The notes under the pieces are model-generated. The model was not told where the DNA came from. It saw only the letters and a list, made by a program, of their open reading frames with translations, and made no database searches. Of a stretch of 64,000 nt of DNA, positions 33,377 through 41,407 are shown piece by piece; position 1 is the first letter of the stretch; each line of letters begins with the position of its first letter. This stretch comes from Nonomuraea indica. GTDB lineage: Bacteria; Actinomycetota; Actinomycetes; Streptosporangiales; Streptosporangiaceae. A program made the position numbers and the translations under genes. Location of the stretch: NCBI RefSeq assembly GCF_002850745.1, contig NZ_KZ559479.1, forward strand, positions 36,117 through 100,116, written 5' to 3'.

Positions 33377-34063
33377 ATGTCCCGACCGCTGATCGGCATC
33401 ACCGCCTACTTCGAGGCCGCCCGCTGGAGCGACTGGGTGCGCGAGGCGGTGCTCTCCCCACCGGCCTACGCCAAGGCGGTCGGCAGGGCAGGGGGCGCCC
33501 CGGTCGTGCTGCCGCCGCTCGACCCGCACGCCGCCGCCGACTACGTACGCGGCCTGCGGGGGCTGGTGCTGGCCGGCGGCGTCGAGGTGGGTGCCGGCGC
33601 CTACGGTGACGAGCAGGACGAGCGGGTGCCCGCGGCGCAGGACCACCGCGACCGCTTCGAACTGGCCCTGGCCCGCGCCGCCGTCGAGGCGGACGTACCG
33701 ATCCTGGCCATCGCCCGCGGCATGCACGTGCTCAACGTCGCCCAGGGCGGCACGCTCATCCCGTGGCTGCCCGGCTCGCTCGGCCACGACCGGCACGGCA
33801 AGGCCGGCGTCGAGCACGTCATCCAGGTCAGCGTGTCCAGCAGGCTGGGCAAGGCCGTGGGCGACCGCGTCGAGGTGGTCGCGCCGCACGTCCAGTCGGT
33901 GCGGCGGCTCGGCGGCGGGCTGCTCGCCGTCGCCTGGGCCGAGGACCAGATCGTCGAGGGCGTCGAACTGCAGGGCCACCGGTTCGCGGTGGGCGTGCAG
34001 TGGCACCCCGAGCGCGGCACCGGCGCGGCCCTCTTCGACGCCCTCGTGGAAGCCGCCCGCTGA
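33377..34063 (+). CDS. Peptidase C26 (gamma-glutamyl-GABA hydrolase-like) without the catalytic cysteine
   Basis: 228 residues of the PuuD/C26 class I glutamine amidotransferase fold: GITAYFE, the loop LVLAGGVEVGAGAYG, the nucleophile elbow, and VGVQWHPERG with His and Glu. In active members the elbow reads ICRGMQ; here it is IARGMH, Ala113 (codon GCC 33713-33715) in place of Cys. It should therefore lack amidase activity, unless another residue serves. ATG 33377 follows TGGAGG. Start is fixed by the family opening RPLIGIT. Confidence 0.85.
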   Translation: MSRPLIGITAYFEAARWSDWVREAVLSPPAYAKAVGRAGGAPVVLPPLDPHAAADYVRGLRGLVLAGGVEVGAGAYGDEQDERVPAAQDHRDRFELALARAAVEADVPILAIARGMHVLNVAQGGTLIPWLPGSLGHDRHGKAGVEHVIQVSVSSRLGKAVGDRVEVVAPHVQSVRRLGGGLLAVAWAEDQIVEGVELQGHRFAVGVQWHPERGTGAALFDALVEAAR

Positions 34064-34070
34064 CACCTTC

Positions 34071-34191
34071 CCCACCGACCACCCACCGACCACCCACCGA
34101 CCACCCACCGACCACCCGCCGACCATCCGCCGACCATCCGCCGACCATCCGCCGACCGCTCGCCGACCGCTCGCCTACCGCCCGCTGATCC
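34071..34191. repeat. Eleven-copy 11-bp tandem array behind the C26 gene
   Basis: Unit CCCACCGACCA, exactly 11 bp, runs from 34071 to 34191 beginning 7 bases after the stop codon. The first four copies are identical; later copies drift gradually (CCCGCCGACCA, TCCGCCGACCA, CTCGCCGACCG). Degenerate relatives (cgcctaccg, catcgaccg) continue to about 34345. No gene is seen in 34064-34418. Confidence 0.93.
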
Positions 34192-34418
34192 CTCATCGAT
34201 CGCCTACCGACTCTCATCGACCGCTCGCCGATCCATCGCCGACCGCACGCCTACCGCGCCCCAAGCGCACGCCTACCGCGCCCCGACGGCACGCACCGCG
34301 CCCCGGCCGCGTCCCGCCGCGTCCCGGCCTCCGCCGACCGCTCGCCTGCCGACCTTGGTCGGGTGGCCGTCGAGGGGGACCCTCCCGGCCGGCGCCCCTT
34401 CACCGCTAGGCTCCCGCC

Positions 34419-35375
34419 ATGCCGCTGCATCCCCAGGCGCGCGACTACGTCGCCCGCTACCCGTCGGACCTCGGCATCGACCCGGCCACGCTCGACCTGG
34501 AGCGGATCCGCGAGATGCGGGCCACCGACGGGCTGGCCGTCCACCGGGGCCCGCTCATCCGCCTGCCGTCCATCCGCGACGAGACCGCCGACGGCGTGCC
34601 GATCCGCGTCTACCGCGCCGACCCGGGCGACGGGCCGCTGCCGGTCCTGGTCTACTTCCACGGCGGCGGCTGGGTGTTCGGCAGCGTCCGGCGCAACGAC
34701 GCCGTCGGCCGAGACCTGGCCGTCCGCACCGGAGCGGTCGTGGTGTCCGTCGACTACCGGCTGGCGCCCGAGCATCCCTTCCCGGCCGCGGCCGACGACG
34801 CCTGGACCGTCGTCCGCGACGTGTTCGCCCGGCCCGCGTTCTACCAGTGCGACGGCTCGGTCGCGGTGATCGGCGACAGCGCCGGCGGCAACCTCGCGGC
34901 CGTGGCCGCCTGGCAGGCCCGCGACGCCGGCCTCACCCTGGCCCACCAGGCGCTCGTCTACCCGGTGCTCGACGTGGCGATGGACACGCCCAGCTACGCC
35001 GAGTTCGCCACCGGCTTCGGGCTGGACGCCAGGGAGATGGCGTGGTTCGCCGAGCAGTACGCCGCGCACGCCGACCCCGCCGACCCGCGCCTGTCACCGC
35101 TGCGGCTGCCGTCCGTCGAGGGGCTGCCGCCCGCCACCGTCGTGACCGCCGGCTGCGACGTGCTGCGCGACGAGGGGGAGCGGTACGGAGCGCGCCTGGC
35201 GGAGGCGGGGGTGCCCGTCGAGGTGCGCAGGTTCGACGGCGCGGTCCACAGCTTCTTCGGCCTGCCGGGCCTGTTCGACCAGGCCGGTGAGGCCCGCGCG
35301 TTCGTGGCCCGCCGCCTGCGGGCCGACCTGGGGCTGGACGCCCCGGAGAGGGCCCCTGACCTGGGCGCATCGTGA
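34419..35375 (+). CDS. Alpha/beta hydrolase of the hormone-sensitive lipase family
   Basis: 318 residues. HSL-family landmarks: oxyanion motif YFHGGGWVFG (about 85), nucleophile elbow VIGDSAGGN (Ser about 152), acid in TAGCDVLRDEG and His in AVHSFFGL (about 275). N-terminal cap helices LHPQARDYVARYPSDLG. It is an esterase or lipase for short acyl esters in the cytoplasm. ATG 34419 after CCTCCCGCC has no clear ribosome site. Confidence 0.88.
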   Translation: MPLHPQARDYVARYPSDLGIDPATLDLERIREMRATDGLAVHRGPLIRLPSIRDETADGVPIRVYRADPGDGPLPVLVYFHGGGWVFGSVRRNDAVGRDLAVRTGAVVVSVDYRLAPEHPFPAAADDAWTVVRDVFARPAFYQCDGSVAVIGDSAGGNLAAVAAWQARDAGLTLAHQALVYPVLDVAMDTPSYAEFATGFGLDAREMAWFAEQYAAHADPADPRLSPLRLPSVEGLPPATVVTAGCDVLRDEGERYGARLAEAGVPVEVRRFDGAVHSFFGLPGLFDQAGEARAFVARRLRADLGLDAPERAPDLGAS

Positions 35376-35643
35376 CGAACAGGTGAGAGCCTCGCCCGCA
35401 TGGGTAGGCGCAGGCCCATGGCAGACAAGGATGCCAAGGACCCGCCGCCGCACCGATGCGAGCGGACGACGGGCCTGGCCGGAGAGGCCGAGAACGCCGC
35501 CCCGACGGCCACGCCCCGACCCGCTCGGGTCGCCGTGACGGCGGGACGGCGCCGACATCGCCACGGAGGACCTGCTGCCCGGACCATCAACGGCGATCAT
35601 GGACCGGACGCGGCACGTGATCCATCGGTGCCGGGCAAGCGGG

Positions 35644-35731
35644 GGTGAAGGGCGCCGACCACGGGGCCCCGGGCACCCGGCAGGCGGGGGAGTTGAGACC
35701 TAGCTCGTCCACCCCGGGTGCGCCCTTCACC
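35644..35731. terminator. Long inverted repeat between converging genes
   Basis: GGTGAAGGGCGC (35644-35655) and its exact complement GCGCCCTTCACC (35720-35731) are 64 bases apart; inside lie CCCGGGCACCCGG and CACCCCGGGTG, which can pair further. The space between the hydrolase and methyltransferase genes (35376-35726) otherwise shows no convincing gene. A two-way transcription end is the likeliest role. Confidence 0.5.
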
Positions 35732-36335
35732 TCTGAGCCGAGCCGTCCGGACGGGGGCGACGCGCGTGGAAGACGAACGCCGGCGGCGCGTTCCGCCACA
35801 CCGTGCGGCTCGGCACCACCTCCTCGAACCGCTCGGCCAGCAGGGCGCGGAACCGCCGCGCCGAGCCCAGCGGGATGGCGTGCACGTACGAGAACGTGGT
35901 GAACGCGGCGCCCGGGCTCATCGCCGCGCACACCGCGCCGAGCAGGCGGCGCTGCGCGCCGGCCGGGAAGGCCGCCCACGGCAGCCCGCTGACCACCACG
36001 TCGGCCCGCCCGAGGCCGCGGTCGGTGAGCAGCGACGTCAGGTCCGCGGCGTCGCCGTGCACCACGTCCACTGCGGGGAAACGCCGCGTGAGCAGGTCCG
36101 CCATGGAGGCGTTGAGCTCCACGGCCAGATGATGACCGCGCCCGCCCAGCCGCCGCTGGATCTCCTCGGTGAACGGCCCCGTGCCCGGCCCGAGCTCGAC
36201 CACGGTCGGCTCCCCGCGCTCGGGGACGGGCGTGCAGACCGACGCGGCCAGACGACGTGAGCTGGGCGCGAACGCCCCCACCGTCGCGGGGGCGCGCAGG
36301 AACTGGCCGAAGAACAACGCGGTGTCATGGGGCAT
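35727..36335 (-). CDS. SAM-dependent methyltransferase, PmtA/KsgA-like
   Basis: 202 residues from ATG 36335. N-terminal helix FFGQFLRAPATVGAFAPSSRRLA, motif I VVELGPGTGPFTEEI (about 48-62), acidic end of strand 2 AVELNAS, HGDAADL and motif IV DVVVSGLPWAAFP. The FLR...GAFAPSS opening and GLPW at motif IV resemble bacterial phospholipid N-methyltransferases, so a membrane-lipid headgroup is a possible substrate. Divergent from the histidine kinase. Confidence 0.8.
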   Translation of the reverse strand: MPHDTALFFGQFLRAPATVGAFAPSSRRLAASVCTPVPERGEPTVVELGPGTGPFTEEIQRRLGGRGHHLAVELNASMADLLTRRFPAVDVVHGDAADLTSLLTDRGLGRADVVVSGLPWAAFPAGAQRRLLGAVCAAMSPGAAFTTFSYVHAIPLGSARRFRALLAERFEEVVPSRTVWRNAPPAFVFHARRPRPDGSAQR

Positions 36336-36442
36336 GCCGCCACCGTAGGGAGTGCGGGACGGGCACAAGATCAGCCGACCGGCCAGTGGTCCGGCCACTT
36401 GGAGGAGGCGGAGTCATCCGCACGGAGGATCGGGTAAGACGA

Positions 36443-36456
36443 GTTATCCGGATAAC
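36443..36456 (+). promoter_or_regulatory. Perfect 14-bp palindrome overlapping a leaderless-type -10
   Basis: GTTATCCGGATAAC is a perfect palindrome whose right arm is GATAAC, exactly 9 bases before the kinase ATG. A regulator bound here would block the promoter. Confidence 0.6.
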
Positions 36457-36465
36457 GTGCCGAGT

Positions 36466-38526
36466 ATGCGTTGGCGTGGTTTGCCGCTTGACGTCCTGCT
36501 GGCCGTCTCCGGAACCGGACTGGACCTCCTGCTGTCGGGCAAGTCGGGCGGCGGGGGGCACCTGCCCTCGTTCATGACCGTCCCGATGGCGTTGCTCGTG
36601 GGCGTCCCCCTGGCGTTCCTGCGCCGGTGGCCGTTGCCGGTGAGCCTCTACCTGGCGGGGTTACTGGTCTTCGCCGACCTGGCCGGCTCGTTCACCTGCG
36701 ACACGGCGCAGATGCTGCTGTGCGTGGCGATCGGCGTCGTGGCGCACCAGTACGACCGGTGGGCCGTCGGCGTCGCCCTGCTGGCCGCGGTGCCCGCCAC
36801 CGTCGTCAACCTCCTCGACCCCGGCGTCTCGATCACCGTCAACACCTGGACGTTCTCCGTGCTCGTGCCCCTCCTCCCGGTCCTCGTCGGCGTCTCCCTG
36901 CGCGGCCCCGCCGGTCGGCTGGACCACGGCGACCTCACTCCCGACCTGCTCCTGGCCGGCGCGGGCGTGGCCAGCGCGGTGCTGGGCACGTGGACGGACT
37001 GGGACAGCGGCTCCATGCCGGTCTGGGTGGTGGGACTGGTCGCCGTCGCCGGCGGGTTGTCCCTCGGCGTGGCGCGCCGGCTGCCCGGGATGGTGTTCGT
37101 CCTGCAGGGCGCGCTGCTGCTGGCCGCCGACACCTACCTGGAGGAGGCGGTCAACACCTGCCTGATCCTCACCATGATCACACTGGCCGTGTTCGCCCTG
37201 CGGGTCAGCTCCTGGGTGTGGACGCTGATCGCGTACCTGGCGGGCTGCCTGCTGGCCGGCGCCGCCGTCGTCGTCCCCGGCACCGACGTCACGCCGTTCC
37301 GGGTGATCGTGCTGATGGCGTTGGTCGTCACGCCCATCGCGATCGGCCGCTACCTCGGCGTCCGCCAGGCGGCCGCCCGCGCCGAGCGGCTGCGCGCCCG
37401 CGAGTCGGCCCGGCTGGCGGTGGCGCAGGTCCGCGCCGACCAGCTCGCCGAACGCGAGCGGATCGCCCGCGACGTGCACGACATCGTGGCCCACCACGTG
37501 GGCGCCATGGTGCTGCGGGCGGGCGCCGCCCGCTACGCCGCCCCCGAGGGACCGGTCGCCGACGCCCTCGGCGACATCCGCGACACCGGGCACCAGGTGC
37601 TGGAGGATCTGCGCGGCCTGCTCGACGTGCTGTGCACCCCCGAGTACGCGCCCCCGTACACCGACCCGGGCGACCCCTCCAGCACCCGCTCCGACCCCGC
37701 CGGACGGTCCGTCCCCGTCCCGGACCGGCCCCCCGTCCCGGACCGGCCCCCCGTCCCGGACCGGCTCCCCGTCCCGGACCGGCTCCCCGTCCCCGCCGTC
37801 TCGTCGTCTCCTGCGGTCTCTTCGTCTCCCGCGGTCCCGTCGTCTCCTGCCGTCTCTTGGTCTCCCGCGGTGCCGTCGGCCGGCGAGGCGCCCTCCGCGG
37901 CGTTCGCCCGCCGCACCGGGATGCTGGCCGACCCCGCCGACGTCATGCGCGAGTCCGCCGAACGGGTGGCGTCCGCCGGGCTGGTCGTCGACCTCCGCCT
38001 CGACCCGGCCGCAGACCGTTCCCCGCTCGTCGCCCGCGCCTCCGCCGCCCGCATCGTCCAGGAGGGCCTCACCAACGTGCTCAAACACGCCGGCCCCGGC
38101 ACCGAGGTCCGCGTCGCCCTGGCCGTCACGGGCAGGGGCATGTCCATCGAGATCCACAACGGCCGCCCGCCGGGCCACGTCGAGCGTCTTCCGTCCTCCG
38201 GCCGGGGCCTGGCGGGCATGCGCGAGCGGATCCGGGCGCTCGGCGGCACCCTCGCGGCCGGGCCGGACGGGGACGGCGGCTGGCGGCTGGCGGCGTTCCT
38301 GCCCGCCGCCCGGAGCCTCACGGCCCCGAGCGCGGCCGCCTCGGACACGGCCGGGATCACGCGGCGGGACACAGCCGGGGGCGCATCTGGGGACACGGCG
38401 AGGCACCGGCCGAGGCACACGGAGGTGGAGACGGCGGGCAAGACGGCGGGGGAGACGGCGGGGGGCATGGCCGACCCGGTGGAGGGCACGGTCGCCACGG
38501 TGGGCGGCTGTGGGGGCGCCCGGTGA
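36466..38526 (+). CDS. Sensor histidine kinase (HisKA_3/NarL type) with repeat-built linker
   Basis: 686 residues. Eight to ten membrane helices (about 1-300), dimerisation and phospho-acceptor helix with His338 in ERERIARDVHDIVAHHVGAMV, then a Pro/Ser linker (about 390-475) built from two arrays of 18-bp repeats, and the ATPase domain: N-box IVQEGLTNVLKHAG (about 530) and G-box GRGLAGMRERIRALGG (about 578). A second low-complexity tail (DTAG, ETAG repeats, about 620-686) follows. It phosphorylates the regulator encoded directly behind, with a 4-base GTGA overlap. Probably leaderless; ATG 36466. Confidence 0.88.
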   Translation: MRWRGLPLDVLLAVSGTGLDLLLSGKSGGGGHLPSFMTVPMALLVGVPLAFLRRWPLPVSLYLAGLLVFADLAGSFTCDTAQMLLCVAIGVVAHQYDRWAVGVALLAAVPATVVNLLDPGVSITVNTWTFSVLVPLLPVLVGVSLRGPAGRLDHGDLTPDLLLAGAGVASAVLGTWTDWDSGSMPVWVVGLVAVAGGLSLGVARRLPGMVFVLQGALLLAADTYLEEAVNTCLILTMITLAVFALRVSSWVWTLIAYLAGCLLAGAAVVVPGTDVTPFRVIVLMALVVTPIAIGRYLGVRQAAARAERLRARESARLAVAQVRADQLAERERIARDVHDIVAHHVGAMVLRAGAARYAAPEGPVADALGDIRDTGHQVLEDLRGLLDVLCTPEYAPPYTDPGDPSSTRSDPAGRSVPVPDRPPVPDRPPVPDRLPVPDRLPVPAVSSSPAVSSSPAVPSSPAVSWSPAVPSAGEAPSAAFARRTGMLADPADVMRESAERVASAGLVVDLRLDPAADRSPLVARASAARIVQEGLTNVLKHAGPGTEVRVALAVTGRGMSIEIHNGRPPGHVERLPSSGRGLAGMRERIRALGGTLAAGPDGDGGWRLAAFLPAARSLTAPSAAASDTAGITRRDTAGGASGDTARHRPRHTEVETAGKTAGETAGGMADPVEGTVATVGGCGGAR
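37713..37869. repeat. Two adjacent in-frame 18-bp arrays inside the kinase gene
   Basis: Array 1: CCCCGTCCCGGACCGGCC at 37713, 37731, 37749 and 37767 plus a part copy, giving PVPDRP repeats. Array 2: GTCTCGTCGTCTCCTGCG-like units at 37798, 37816, 37834 and 37852, giving VSSSPA repeats. Both have period 18 and keep frame, yet have unrelated unit sequences. Confidence 0.92.
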
Positions 38527-39209
38527 TCCGGGTCCTCGTCGCCGACGACCAGGCGCTCGTCCGCGCCGGCGTGCGGATGCTGCTGCAGGCCGCCGGCGAC
38601 ATGGAGGTCGTGGCCGAGGCCGAGGACGGCGCGGAGGCGGTCCGCCTCGCCGAGCGGCACCTGCCGGACGTGATCCTCATGGACCTGCGCATGCCCCGCG
38701 TCGACGGCCTGGAGGCGATCAGGCGGGTCCTCGCGGCCCGGCCGGCGAGCAGGATCGTCGTGCTGACCACGTTCGCCGAGGACGCCAACGTGCACGCCGC
38801 CCTGCGTGCCGGCGCGGTGGGCTTCCTGGTCAAGGACGACGAGCCGGAACGCATGGTCGACGCGGTGCGCCGCGCGTCGGCGGGGGAGCAGCTGCTCGCC
38901 CCGTCGGTGCTGCGCCGCGTCGTGGAGGGGTTCCTCGCCGCCGGGGAGCGCCCGGCCGCGCCCGTTCCCACCGGGCTCACCGAACGGGAGCTGGAGGTGC
39001 TCGCGCTGGTGGGCACGGGCCTGTCCAACGCCGAGATCGCCGAGGAACTGCACGTCGGGGTGACCACGGTCAAGACCCACGTCGCCGCCGCGATGGACAA
39101 GCTGGGCCTGCGCAACCGCATCCAGGCCGCCGTCGTCGCGCACCGCAGCGGCCTGGTGGACGCCTCGTTCCGGCCGGTACGCCATCACCCCCGCCGCGCC
39201 CTGGAGTGA
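38523..39209 (+). CDS. NarL/FixJ-type response regulator
   Basis: 228 residues. Receiver domain: acidic pair in VLVADDQALVRAG, phospho-acceptor Asp in VILMDLRMPRVDG (about 54), Thr in VVLTTF and Lys in GFLVKDDEP. LuxR-type helix-turn-helix: LTERELEVLALVGTGLSNAEIAEELHVGVTTVKTHV (about 156-192). Cognate of the kinase just upstream; GTG 38523 overlaps the kinase stop. Targets unknown; the 14-bp palindrome at 36443 may be one. Confidence 0.92.
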   Translation: MIRVLVADDQALVRAGVRMLLQAAGDMEVVAEAEDGAEAVRLAERHLPDVILMDLRMPRVDGLEAIRRVLAARPASRIVVLTTFAEDANVHAALRAGAVGFLVKDDEPERMVDAVRRASAGEQLLAPSVLRRVVEGFLAAGERPAAPVPTGLTERELEVLALVGTGLSNAEIAEELHVGVTTVKTHVAAAMDKLGLRNRIQAAVVAHRSGLVDASFRPVRHHPRRALE

Positions 39210-39225
39210 GCCCGGAACCCGCCCG

Positions 39226-39280
39226 GCGCGGGCCTGGCGCGGGCCTGGCAGAGGCCTGGCATGGGCCTGCCGCGGGCCTG
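39226..39280. repeat. Five-copy 11-bp tandem array behind the response regulator
   Basis: Units at 39226, 39237, 39248, 39259 and 39270, consensus GCGCGGGCCTG. The array begins 17 bases after the stop codon. The following 130 bases to the next gene show no other feature apart from a good ribosome site. Confidence 0.85.
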
Positions 39281-39414
39281 GGGCGCGGCGGCGTGAGCCC
39301 CGGGCGGGCGGATGTCATCCCCGCGGCGGACCCGCGAATAATCCGCCGGGCTGACGACCGGACCCGCCTGCGCCGACGACCATGGTCCTCCGCCATCTCA
39401 GGAAGGACCTCACC

Positions 39415-39960
39415 ATGCGCGACTCCGGCCGGGACACCTCGCCCAACGCCGTGCTCCGCGACGCGGCCGCCCCAGCCGACGCCCCCGCCGCCAGCCGAGC
39501 CGACGCCCACGCCGACGCCCCCGGGGCGGGCACGCACGCCGGCACGGCCCCGCGCGACGGCGGCGCCCCGGCGCCGGCCCGGAAGGTGCCGCCCGGCCTG
39601 CTGTACGGGCTGCGCGTCGTGGTCGTCGCGCACGCCGCCGCCCTGGTCGTGGCCGCCTCGCTGGCCGGGCAGGCGGTGCAGGCGGGCGGCGGCGCGATGG
39701 CCGAGAGCCACGTGATGGCCGGCATGCTGTCCCACCTCGTGGCGATCGTCCAGGTCGTCATCGCCCTGCTCGTCTGGCGTCCCGGGCGCGGCGCGGGCTG
39801 GCCCGCGCTGGCCAGCGTCGTGCTGCTGGCCGCCGAGATGGCCCAGCACCTCACGTGGGAGTCGCTGGGCGCCCACCTGCCCAACGGGGTCGTCATGTTC
39901 GGCCTGACCACCGCCGTCCTCGTCTGGGCCTGGTCCCCGGGCTCGGCCCGCCGCCGCTAA
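39415..39960 (+). CDS. Integral membrane protein of unknown function
   Basis: 181 residues from ATG 39415 (AGGAAGGA 6 bases ahead). An Ala/Asp/Pro-rich cytoplasmic N-terminus of about 65 residues is followed by four hydrophobic helices (LLYGLRVVVVAHAAALVVAA, VMAGMLSHLVAIVQVVIALL, WPALASVVLLAAEMAQHLTW, GVVMFGLTTAVLVWAW). Similar four-helix proteins of unknown role occur widely in actinomycetes. It ends 10 bases before trpF. Confidence 0.72.
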   Translation: MRDSGRDTSPNAVLRDAAAPADAPAASRADAHADAPGAGTHAGTAPRDGGAPAPARKVPPGLLYGLRVVVVAHAAALVVAASLAGQAVQAGGGAMAESHVMAGMLSHLVAIVQVVIALLVWRPGRGAGWPALASVVLLAAEMAQHLTWESLGAHLPNGVVMFGLTTAVLVWAWSPGSARRR

Positions 39961-39970
39961 CCTCGACCGT

Positions 39971-40564
39971 GTGTACGTCAAGATCTGCGGGCTGAGCGAG
40001 CCCGAGCACGTGACCGCGGCCGTCGAGGCGGGCGCCGACGCCATCGGGTTCGTGCTGACCGAGAGCCCCCGCCGGATCGATCCGGAGCGGGCCGCGGCGC
40101 TCGGCCGCCTGGTCCCCGGCCACGTGCTGACCGTGGGGGTGTTCCGCGGCGAGGACCCGGCGACCGTCCGGGCGGCGGCCCTCGCCGCCGGCGTGCGGGC
40201 GGTCCAGCTGCACGGCCGCCATCCGCACGCCGACTTCACGGCGCTCAAGGACCTGGGCCGGACCCTCGTCAGAGCGGTCGACTCCAGCGCCGACCTGCGC
40301 TGCGGCGCCTTCGACGAGGACCTGCTCATCGTGGACGCGCCCCGGCCGGGCTCCGGCCTGCCGTGGGACTGGGCGGCCGTGCGCGGCAGGCCCACCGGCC
40401 GCTGGATGCTCGCGGGCGGGCTCAGCCCCGCGAACGTGGCCGAGGCCGTCGCCGCCGCCGCGCCGTGGGGGGTCGACGTGTCGAGCGGCGTCGAGGTCGC
40501 CCCCGGCGTCAAGGACTCGGCGCTCATCCGCTCGTTCGTGGCGGAGGCGCGCCGTGCCGCCTGA
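39971..40564 (+). CDS. trpF: Phosphoribosylanthranilate isomerase
   Basis: 197 residues, TIM barrel. Catalytic Cys in YVKICGLSEPEHV (residue 6) and Asp in LLIVDAPRPG (about 122), with GFVLTESPRRI and the phosphate-binding ends MLAGGLSPANV and GVDVSSGVE. Third step of tryptophan synthesis. Most streptomycetes use the dual-function PriA and lack TrpF, so a separate trpF apart from a trp cluster is notable. GTG 39971 gives the family opening. It overlaps the next gene by 11 bases. Confidence 0.9.
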   Translation: MYVKICGLSEPEHVTAAVEAGADAIGFVLTESPRRIDPERAAALGRLVPGHVLTVGVFRGEDPATVRAAALAAGVRAVQLHGRHPHADFTALKDLGRTLVRAVDSSADLRCGAFDEDLLIVDAPRPGSGLPWDWAAVRGRPTGRWMLAGGLSPANVAEAVAAAAPWGVDVSSGVEVAPGVKDSALIRSFVAEARRAA

Positions 40565-41327
40565 GCTGGCCCGGATCATCGCCTTCGAGCACGGGTTCGC
40601 CCGCCGCCGGGCGGGCCGGGTGGTCGAGGTGCCGGGCGGCTTCGCCGTGCTCAACGATCGCTATCCAGGCTCGTACGACGACAACAGGCTGATCGTCCGC
40701 CCACCCGGACCGCCGGGCACGCCGGCGGCTCCGCCGGCCGGTGAGGTGCTGCGGGTGGCGGACGAGGTGCTGGCGTCCCGCGCCCACCGCTACGTGTGCG
40801 TCGACGACGACACGCTCGGCGCCGCCTACGCGCCCGCCTTCGCCGCCGCCGGCTACACCCACGACGTCAACCTGATCATGGTGTTCCGCGGCACGCCGCC
40901 GGTGGACCCGCCGGCGGCCGACCACCTCACCCTGGAGGAGCTGCTGCCCGTGCTCCGCCACGACTGGCGCGAGCTGCTGCCCGACGCCGGCGAGAGCGTC
41001 GTCGAGGGGCTCGCCCGGCGCGTGGCCGAGCGGCTGCGTGGCGCCGACGTGGTGCAGTTCCGGGGCGTGCGCGACGCGGACGGCCGCATCGCCGCCCGAG
41101 CCGACCTGTACGCGCACGACGGGGTCGCCCAGATCGAGAGCGTGCACACCGGCACCCGCCACCGCGGCCGGGGCCACGCGCGCACGCTCATGACGGCCCT
41201 CCTGGCGGACGCGGCCGGCAACGACCCGATCTTCCTGGTGGCCGACGACGCCGACTGGCCCAAGGACTTCTACCGGCGCCTCGGCTTCGAGCCGCTGGCG
41301 CGCACCCACTCCTTCCTCCGCACCTGA
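40554..41327 (+). CDS. GNAT N-acetyltransferase
   Basis: 257 residues. The C-terminal GNAT core has VHTGTRHRGRGHARTLMTALL (acetyl-CoA loop, about 198-218) and IFLVADDADWPKDFYRRLGF, the late strand and helix typical of the fold. The N-terminal 120 residues resemble a degenerate GNAT copy (YVCVDDDTLGAAYAPAFAAAGY). Translation is probably coupled to trpF by an 11-base overlap. Substrate unknown. Confidence 0.82.
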   Translation: MPPELARIIAFEHGFARRRAGRVVEVPGGFAVLNDRYPGSYDDNRLIVRPPGPPGTPAAPPAGEVLRVADEVLASRAHRYVCVDDDTLGAAYAPAFAAAGYTHDVNLIMVFRGTPPVDPPAADHLTLEELLPVLRHDWRELLPDAGESVVEGLARRVAERLRGADVVQFRGVRDADGRIAARADLYAHDGVAQIESVHTGTRHRGRGHARTLMTALLADAAGNDPIFLVADDADWPKDFYRRLGFEPLARTHSFLRT

Positions 41328-41407
41328 CGGGGGCGGGCGAAACAGGCGGCACGGACGGCCTGGCCGGGGCCGCCTGGAGTCACAGGTGACGCAGTAGGGT
41401 CTGCTCC

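Noticed and set aside
34071..34191. CRISPR array, considered for the evenly spaced 11-bp, 17-bp and 20-bp repeats
   Set aside because: The units follow one another without unique spacers and are too short. They are minisatellites, and no cas gene is near; the Cas4-like nuclease at 12612 lies with a helicase and no Cas1 or Cas2.
35400..35648. An 82-codon plus-strand ORF after the HSL-type hydrolase (MADKDAKDPPP at an inner ATG)
   Set aside because: Arg/Pro/His-rich, no good ribosome site and no folding pattern; it runs up to an inverted repeat. It cannot be excluded as a small basic protein, but the support is too weak.
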